Shown: positions 6,504 to 10,280 of the stretch, piece by piece
Layout: every line of letters starts with the position of its first letter
How positions within the stretch are numbered: the first letter of the stretch is position 1
DNA from: Lentisphaerota bacterium
Lineage (GTDB): Bacteria > Verrucomicrobiota > Lentisphaeria > Oligosphaerales > Oligosphaeraceae
Assembly: GCA_012800625.1 (NCBI GenBank)
Contig: JAAZIY010000219.1
Span: 1 to 10,280, forward strand
Length of the DNA: 10,280 nucleotides
Direction: 5' to 3'
The notes under the pieces: generated by a model
What the model was told of the DNA's origin: nothing
Databases searched by the model: none
The model's input: the letters and a program-made list of their open reading frames with translations, nothing else
Position numbers and translations under genes: made by a program

Positions 6504-7240
6504 TGGCAAAAATACGCGCAGACCAATTGATGCTGGCGCAGGGCCTCTGTGAGTCGCGCAGCCAGGCGCAGCGACTGATTATGGCTGGAAAACTGCGCGT
6601 GGGCAGCGATCATGTCGTGCAAAAGCCAGGTCAGCTGCTGCCCGAAGGCTGCGAATTGCAGCTCGATGAGGGACGGCGCTATGTGAGTCGAGGCGCATTT
6701 AAGCTGCTCGCCGCCCTGGAAAAAACTAAACCGGACCTGCAAGGGCTTTGCGCCCTGGACCTGGGGGCCTCCACCGGCGGCTTCTGCGAAGTGCTGCTCG
6801 AACAGGGCGTCGAAAAGGTATACGCCGTCGATGTGGGCTATGGTCAGCTGCATGACAAGTTGCGACTAGACCCGCGCGTGATCGTGCTGGAACGCTGCAA
6901 TGCCAGAAATTTGAACGCCGACATAATACCAGACCGCATTGGCGTGCTTAGCGCTGATGTGTCTTTTATTTCATTGACTAAGGTGCTGCCGCCATGCAAA
7001 GACTTGCTCGCCGAGCATGCCTGGATTTTTGTCCTGGTGAAACCACAGTTTGAGGCCGAACGCCAGCAGGTGTCCGCCGGTGGAGTGGTGCGCGACCCGG
7101 CAGTGCAGCTGGCCTGTGTTGAAAAAATCGCCCGCTTTGCCGAACAGGAGCTGGGCTGGTCCAGCCTGGCCTGTATACCTTCGCCTATCAAAGGACCTAA
7201 GGGGAACCAAGAGTACATACTGGCATTCAGAGCGCCATAA
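6503..7240 (+). CDS. tlyA: TlyA family rRNA (cytidine-2'-O)-methyltransferase
   Basis: This 245-residue protein matches TlyA, which methylates ribose 2'-OH of cytidines in rRNA using S-adenosylmethionine. Residues 1-60 form an S4 RNA-binding domain (RADQLMLAQGLCESRSQAQR), followed by RRYVSRGAFKL. The SAM site is ALDLGASTGGFCEVLL (84-99) and VYAVDVGYGQL (106-116). The four residues of the 2'-O-methyltransferase tetrad can be placed as Lys67 (SRGAFK), Asp152 (SADVSF), Lys180 (LVKPQFE) and Glu237 (GNQEYI). In some bacteria TlyA affects capreomycin sensitivity, and it is also described as a haemolysin-like protein; neither is shown here. I chose the ATG at 6503, overlapping the previous stop as TAATG, because GGAG at 6491-6494 is 8 nt upstream. 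The GTG at 6497 is a possible alternative. Confidence 0.93.
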   Translation: MAKIRADQLMLAQGLCESRSQAQRLIMAGKLRVGSDHVVQKPGQLLPEGCELQLDEGRRYVSRGAFKLLAALEKTKPDLQGLCALDLGASTGGFCEVLLEQGVEKVYAVDVGYGQLHDKLRLDPRVIVLERCNARNLNADIIPDRIGVLSADVSFISLTKVLPPCKDLLAEHAWIFVLVKPQFEAERQQVSAGGVVRDPAVQLACVEKIARFAEQELGWSSLACIPSPIKGPKGNQEYILAFRAP

Positions 7241-7270
7241 ACTAGAACCCGTGCAAAACAGCCCTTGAAC

Positions 7271-7345
7271 CACAAAAAACACAAAAGGCACACGAAGAGG
7301 GAGGACACGAAGAGACACAAAGGGACACGAAGGCACACTAAGGGC
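7271..7345 (+). repeat. Degenerate CACGAAG tandem array
   Basis: After the tlyA stop there are imperfect units CACGAAGAGG, GAGGA, CACGAAGAGA, CACAAAGGGA, CACGAAGGCA and CACTAAGGGC. From 7306 they run in exact 10-nt register. The stretch is purine-rich on the plus strand. It belongs to the same decanucleotide family as the arrays at 5516, 9191 and 10246, but no inverted terminus is seen next to it. Confidence 0.75.
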
Positions 7346-7451
7346 TTATGCGGCGCCTGCCCGTTTTGGTTTGTTGGGAAAAGGGAACCGGATAAAACAA
7401 AAAAACTCGATGAATTCATATGAAAAATGCATTTTTTGAAAGAAATTCTAA

Positions 7452-7501
7452 TTTTTGACGAAGACACAGCAAGCTTTTTGAGCTTTACTTTTAGACTGGG
7501 T
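7452..7501 (+). repeat. Right-half remnant of the MITE-like repeat unit
   Basis: The sequence runs TTTTTGACGAAGACACAGC, then AAGCTTTTTGAGCTTTA, then the terminus CTTTTAGACTGGGT (7488-7501). This follows the right half of the units at 5481-5572 and 10122-10201. A left terminus is not recognisable. It ends 21 nt before the ATG of the pseudouridine synthase, so it may form part of that gene's leader. The remaining 7346-7451 holds nothing I recognise. Confidence 0.55.
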
Positions 7502-7522
7502 CTAATCTAATTCTTTCTTTTT

Positions 7523-8479
7523 ATGCTTCCTTTCCCTGCCATAAAACGTGTTATAGCCAGCCAGTTTTCTGCTGCTGAGCCGGTCTTGCTGCTGCACTAC
7601 CTGTCGCAACGCTTCAGCTATCTGGATCCGGCCGGCTGGCATGAGCAGCTAAAACTGGAGCGCTTGCTAATTAATGGCAGCCCTGCCAAAGCAGAACAGT
7701 GGCTTCGACCCGGAGACCAGATCGAGTTCATGCCGCGAACATTGCCCGAACCTGCGGTGTCCTGGAAATTGGAGCAGCTTTTCGATGATGAACGCCTGCT
7801 GGTGCTACATAAACCGGCAAACCTGCCTTGCCATCCAAGCGGAGCATTCTTTAATCACACGCTCTGGGCATGGCTGAAGCAGATAAAAAAAATGCCAAAA
7901 CCATATATTTGTAACCGCCTGGACAGAGAAAGCTCAGGCCTGCTGATAGTGGCAAAGAATAAAGCCTGCGCCAGATTGATCGGCGAGGCTCTGCAAAAGC
8001 CGGATACTTTAAGGGTATATCGTGTCTTGGTGCATGGTTGCTTTCCGTCAAGCCTGGAAGCGCAGGGCTGGCTCCTGTCCGATACGCATAGCAGCGTGCG
8101 CAAAAAAATGCGCTTCGTAGCATGCAAACAAGGCAAACCGGAAGAAAATGCTAAGTGGGTGCATACCAGCCTGCAATGCTTAGACTATGATGCCGAACGC
8201 GATGTCAGTGATTTGCAGGCGATTCTGCATAGCGGAAGAACGCATCAGATAAGAGCCACTCTCTGCAGTCTGGGGTATCCAGTGCTGGGTGACAAGCTCT
8301 ATGGCCTGGATGAAGGCTGCTTTCTGCGCTTCGCACAGGGTAAGCTAAGCACTGAGGATGAGAAGATACTGCAATGGCCCAGGCAGGCTTTGCATGCATG
8401 GAAAATAAAATTACAACTCGCAGACCAGACCACTCCATGTTGCTTCGAGGCAAGCTTGCCCGAAGAATGGCCGCCCTGA
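7523..8479 (+). CDS. RluA family RNA pseudouridine synthase
   Basis: This 318-residue protein converts specific uridines in rRNA or tRNA to pseudouridine. An S4-like domain covers about residues 20-75 (RLLINGSPAKAEQWLRPGDQ). The catalytic domain holds LLVLHKPANLPCHPSG (92-107), NRLDRESSGLLIVAKN with catalytic Asp134, and SGRTHQIRATLCSLGYPVLG near residues 237-256. These are the RluA family motifs, with Asn in place of the more common His before RLDR. Whether it is an RluC, RluD or other type cannot be decided. The ATG at 7523 is preceded by a pyrimidine-rich stretch without a Shine-Dalgarno, and a repeat remnant ends just upstream. The start therefore rests on homology, and leaderless or weak initiation is possible. 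Its TGA is followed within 4 nt by the promoter of the next gene. Confidence 0.9.
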   Translation: MLPFPAIKRVIASQFSAAEPVLLLHYLSQRFSYLDPAGWHEQLKLERLLINGSPAKAEQWLRPGDQIEFMPRTLPEPAVSWKLEQLFDDERLLVLHKPANLPCHPSGAFFNHTLWAWLKQIKKMPKPYICNRLDRESSGLLIVAKNKACARLIGEALQKPDTLRVYRVLVHGCFPSSLEAQGWLLSDTHSSVRKKMRFVACKQGKPEENAKWVHTSLQCLDYDAERDVSDLQAILHSGRTHQIRATLCSLGYPVLGDKLYGLDEGCFLRFAQGKLSTEDEKILQWPRQALHAWKIKLQLADQTTPCCFEASLPEEWPP

Positions 8480-8482
8480 CTC

Positions 8483-8511
8483 TTGCTGAAAAACGCGAAA
8501 TGTAATAGAAT
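8483..8511 (+). promoter_or_regulatory. Putative sigma-70-like promoter for the acetyltransferase gene
   Basis: TTGCTG (8483-8488) and TAGAAT (8506-8511) are separated by exactly 17 nt. They lie in the 52-bp gap between the synthase stop and the acetyltransferase GTG. The -10 matches five of six consensus bases and the -35 four of six. Confidence 0.5.
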
Positions 8512-8531
8512 ATCAAAAAACGGAGAAAAAC

Positions 8532-9131
8532 GTGAATTTAAAGCAACGTATGGCCGCCGGACTGCTCTATACCGACCTGGACAGCGAGGAGCTGGCCGAA
8601 GAACATATGCAATGCCTGGAAAAACTGCATGACTTCAACCACTCCAGGCCTAGAGAGCGGCAAAAACGTAAAACAATACTGCAGTCTTTGCTGGCAAAGT
8701 GCCCAGATGACTTTTACATAGAACCGCCGTTTCACTGCTCATATGGCTACAATACTTATATTGGCGAGCACTTTTACGCTAATTATAACCTGATTATCCT
8801 CGATGATGTCAAGGTGGAGATTGGCGAACACGTGTTAATTGCGCCAAATGTCCTGCTTAGCGCCAGCGGACATCCCTGCCACCCAGACCTGCGCCGGCAT
8901 GGCGGACAGTTCTCGCTGCCCATACGCCTGGGAAACCATGTCTGGCTGGGCGCAAATGTGCTGGTCTTGCCAGGCGTCAGCATAGGGGATAACTCGGTCA
9001 TCGGAGCTGGAAGCGTGGTGAGCAGGGATATCCCCCCAAATGTTGTTGCGGTGGGCAATCCTTGCCGGATAATGCGCGAAATTAACGAGCGTGACAGGGT
9101 ATATTATCACCGTTACTTAAAGCCAGAGTAG
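8532..9131 (+). CDS. Sugar O-acetyltransferase (LacA/Maa/NodL-type, left-handed beta-helix)
   Basis: This 199-residue protein has the family's normal size. An N-terminal helical segment (MNLKQRMAAGLLYTDLDSEE) matches the Mac domain of maltose acetyltransferases. From about residue 68 come hexapeptide turns: YGYNTYIGEHFYANYN, VKVEIGEHVLIAPNV, and VWLGANVLVLPGVSIGDNSV followed by IGAGSVVSRDIPP. His114 in SASGHPCHP is the expected catalytic base. The enzyme should transfer acetyl from acetyl-CoA to a sugar hydroxyl in the cytoplasm, as a trimer. The acceptor (maltose, galactoside, or a polysaccharide precursor) cannot be named. I chose the GTG at 8532 because GGAG at 8522-8525 is 6 nt upstream. 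The next gene is a possible glycan kinase, so a surface-glycan role is conceivable, but this is inference from adjacency only. Confidence 0.92.
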   Translation: MNLKQRMAAGLLYTDLDSEELAEEHMQCLEKLHDFNHSRPRERQKRKTILQSLLAKCPDDFYIEPPFHCSYGYNTYIGEHFYANYNLIILDDVKVEIGEHVLIAPNVLLSASGHPCHPDLRRHGGQFSLPIRLGNHVWLGANVLVLPGVSIGDNSVIGAGSVVSRDIPPNVVAVGNPCRIMREINERDRVYYHRYLKPE

Positions 9132-9152
9132 GCGGCGGTAGCTCAAGCAAAT

Positions 9153-9220
9153 TAGCCCCCGTCCATAAAAGAGGGCGGCAGAATTTTGGATACGAAGACA
9201 CACTAAAACACACCAAGGCA
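9153..9220 (+). repeat. Repeat unit: left terminus plus three 10-nt CACGAAG-type units
   Basis: TAGCCCCCGTCCATAAAAG (9153-9171) resembles the left terminus TAGAACGCGTCCAAAAAG at 10208. GGGCGGCAGAATTTTGGA follows, then TACGAAGACA, CACTAAAACA and CACCAAGGCA in perfect 10-nt register (9191-9220). The order CACGAAG, CACTAAA, CACNAAG is the same as at 10246-10275. No right terminus is recognisable before the kinase gene. Confidence 0.6.
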
Positions 9221-9267
9221 TGGTAAGTTTTGTGGTCTTCTGATAATGCGGTTTTTTGGGGTTTTGC

Positions 9268-10071
9268 ATGCAAAGAGATACAGCAAGCGTAAATAGAGCA
9301 GGGTTCTTGCCCGATGAGCTGAGCAAATGGCCCGCCTATGACGAAATATTGAAAAACGCCAAAATCTTGCGCAAGGCCACGTCCTGGGGCAATTCCGATA
9401 CATATGTTTTACGCAGCGTCAGTGGCAAGCAATATCTGCTTAAGAGCTTTGTGCGTCAGCCCTGGCTGGCACGTATAATACTGGGACGCCTCAGTATAAA
9501 AAATGAATATAGGCTGCTGCGGCATTTGGAAAAACAAGGCTTTCAGCAGGCTCCAAAAGCGCTGGCCATGCTGAATAAAGATTGCCTGCTAATGCAATAT
9601 TTTGCCGAGGGCAAAAACCTGCGCAAGAAAGAACGCTACAGTGCAGACAAAAGCCCTGGCCCGGACTTCTTCCACGCCCTAGTGAAGCTCTTGCGCCAAC
9701 TACACGGCATGGGAATCTGTCATGGTGACTTCCGACGCGCCAATATATTGCGTATGCCCGACGACAGGCCAATCCTGTTGGACTGGTCAACCGCCATGAT
9801 TAAAAGCGCAAGCCTGCGCTCAACGCTGATGCGCCCCCTGTATAACGCCTTGCGCCGCTCAGACCTCTTTAGCCTGGCCACCATCGTGGCCTCCTACGAC
9901 GAAAACCTGCTCGATGACGATATGCGCTATTGCTTGCAGCATCAACCCTGGTATCTGAAAGCCGCTCGCTGTCTGCGACAGTCGTTTTATCGACATTTTA
10001 TCAAAAAAATACGCAAGAAAATCAGGCAAGCCCAAAAAAAGAAACAGCAGGGAAGGGCAAAGCAGCAGTAA
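9268..10071 (+). CDS. Lipopolysaccharide-kinase-like (Kdo/WaaP/RIO type) protein
   Basis: This 267-residue protein has a eukaryotic-like kinase fold core. It shows YLLKSF with the ATP-binding Lys59, a helix-C Glu80 in IKNEYRLLRHLEKQG, and the hinge-like LLMQYFAEGKNL. The catalytic loop is CHGDFRRANIL (His152, Asp154, Asn159), and LLDWSTA has Asp172 in place of the DFG motif. The HGDxRRxNIL...LLDW pattern is that of bacterial kinases near Kdo kinase, WaaP and InaA, which phosphorylate lipopolysaccharide inner-core sugars at the inner membrane. A protein substrate is also possible. The C-terminus is very basic (IKKIRKKIRQAQKKK and QQGRAKQQ), which may contact membrane or nucleic acid. I chose the ATG at 9268, with GGGG 6 nt upstream; a TTG at 9256 would add four residues. 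A repeat array lies about 50 nt upstream. Confidence 0.82.
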   Translation: MQRDTASVNRAGFLPDELSKWPAYDEILKNAKILRKATSWGNSDTYVLRSVSGKQYLLKSFVRQPWLARIILGRLSIKNEYRLLRHLEKQGFQQAPKALAMLNKDCLLMQYFAEGKNLRKKERYSADKSPGPDFFHALVKLLRQLHGMGICHGDFRRANILRMPDDRPILLDWSTAMIKSASLRSTLMRPLYNALRRSDLFSLATIVASYDENLLDDDMRYCLQHQPWYLKAARCLRQSFYRHFIKKIRKKIRQAQKKKQQGRAKQQ

Positions 10072-10121
10072 AATTCCGCTGTCCTTGTGTGAATCCCTGT
10101 GTTTTAATGTCTACATCCTAT

Positions 10122-10201
10122 ACCCGTCCAAAAAAAATCGTCGGCAGGATTTTGACAGGAAGGCGGAGCAAGTTTTTTGAGCTTTTGCTTTTTGGTCGGG
10201 T
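10122..10201. mobile_element. MITE-like repeat unit with inverted termini (80 bp)
   Basis: The unit runs from ACCCGTCCAAAAAA (10122-10135) to CTTTTTGGTCGGGT (10188-10201), which are 12 of 14 complementary. Inside, CGGCAGGATTTTGAC is followed by a degenerate GGAAGGCGGAGC in place of the CACGAAG array, then AAGTTTTTTGAGCTTTTG. Its plan matches 5481-5572. Positions 10072-10121, after the kinase stop, show no clear terminator. Confidence 0.6.
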
Positions 10202-10207
10202 TCTACT

Positions 10208-10280
10208 TAGAACGCGTCCAAAAAGATGTCTGGTAGGATTTTGGACACGAAGATACACTAAAACACACGAAGATACACCA
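10208..10280 (+). repeat. Second, adjacent copy of the repeat unit, cut by the window end
   Basis: TAGAACGCGTCCAAAAAG (10208-10225) begins 6 nt after the previous unit ends. ATGTCTGGTAGGATTTTGGA follows, then CACGAAGATA, CACTAAAACA, CACGAAGATA and CACCA in 10-nt register from 10246. It has the longest well-preserved array on the right side of the window, and it continues past 10280. Confidence 0.65.

Noticed and set aside
7291..7345. CRISPR-like array from the repeated CACGAAG units
   Set aside because: Units are only 10 nt and directly adjacent, with no unique spacers, and there are no cas genes.
6844..7467. Minus-strand 207-codon frame with a hydrophobic, membrane-protein-like start
   Set aside because: It reads the repeat array backwards, giving a Val/Phe/Leu/Cys-rich stretch, and then the antisense of tlyA. 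It has no Shine-Dalgarno and no family match.

Overview
The window looks like a chromosomal segment of a Gram-negative bacterium. The Gfo/Idh/MocA protein with the N-terminal GLDTSHSVELPR motif, the large exported protein with a discoidin-like (F5/8 type C) module, and the WaaP-like kinase together recall the PVC group, perhaps Lentisphaerota. That placement is inferred from general resemblance only. No ribosomal RNA, tRNA, complete insertion sequence, integrase or CRISPR array is visible.

Left part (1-5384, all minus strand). Reading leftwards from 5384, the first gene is a vitamin B6/HMP kinase of the PdxK/ThiD type. It overlaps by 8 nt a small HNH-nuclease-like protein. A 227-bp cassette (4008-4234) follows, holding a decayed BRO-N gene fragment between inverted copies of a CACGAAG-type repeat. 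Next come a Gfo/Idh/MocA oxidoreductase, a 12-bp perfect hairpin, and the alpha subunit of a class I (iron-sulfur) fumarase/tartrate dehydratase with no adjacent beta subunit. The last is a large exported protein with a discoidin-like domain whose C-terminus lies beyond position 1. That last frame is open for 661 codons.

Right part (5706-10071, all plus strand). A metal-dependent amidohydrolase is coupled through a TAATG overlap to a TlyA-type rRNA 2'-O-methyltransferase. Then come an RluA-family pseudouridine synthase, a LacA/Maa-type sugar O-acetyltransferase with its own good promoter, and a lipopolysaccharide-kinase-like (Kdo/WaaP/RIO type) protein. Two RNA-modifying enzymes and two possible surface-glycan modifiers therefore sit close together, but nothing shows that they form one pathway.

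The most unusual feature is non-coding. Most of the larger intergenic gaps carry members of one repeat family. It has tandem 10-nt units (consensus CACGAAGACA), often preceded by GGATTTTGGA. In the best copies (5481-5572 and 10122-10201) the unit is bounded by short imperfect inverted termini, ACCCGNCCAAAAAG and CTTTTWGGYCGGGT, giving MITE-like units of about 80-92 bp. A second copy begins immediately after the 10122-10201 unit and runs off the window end. I see no transposase, so mobility is inferred from structure only.
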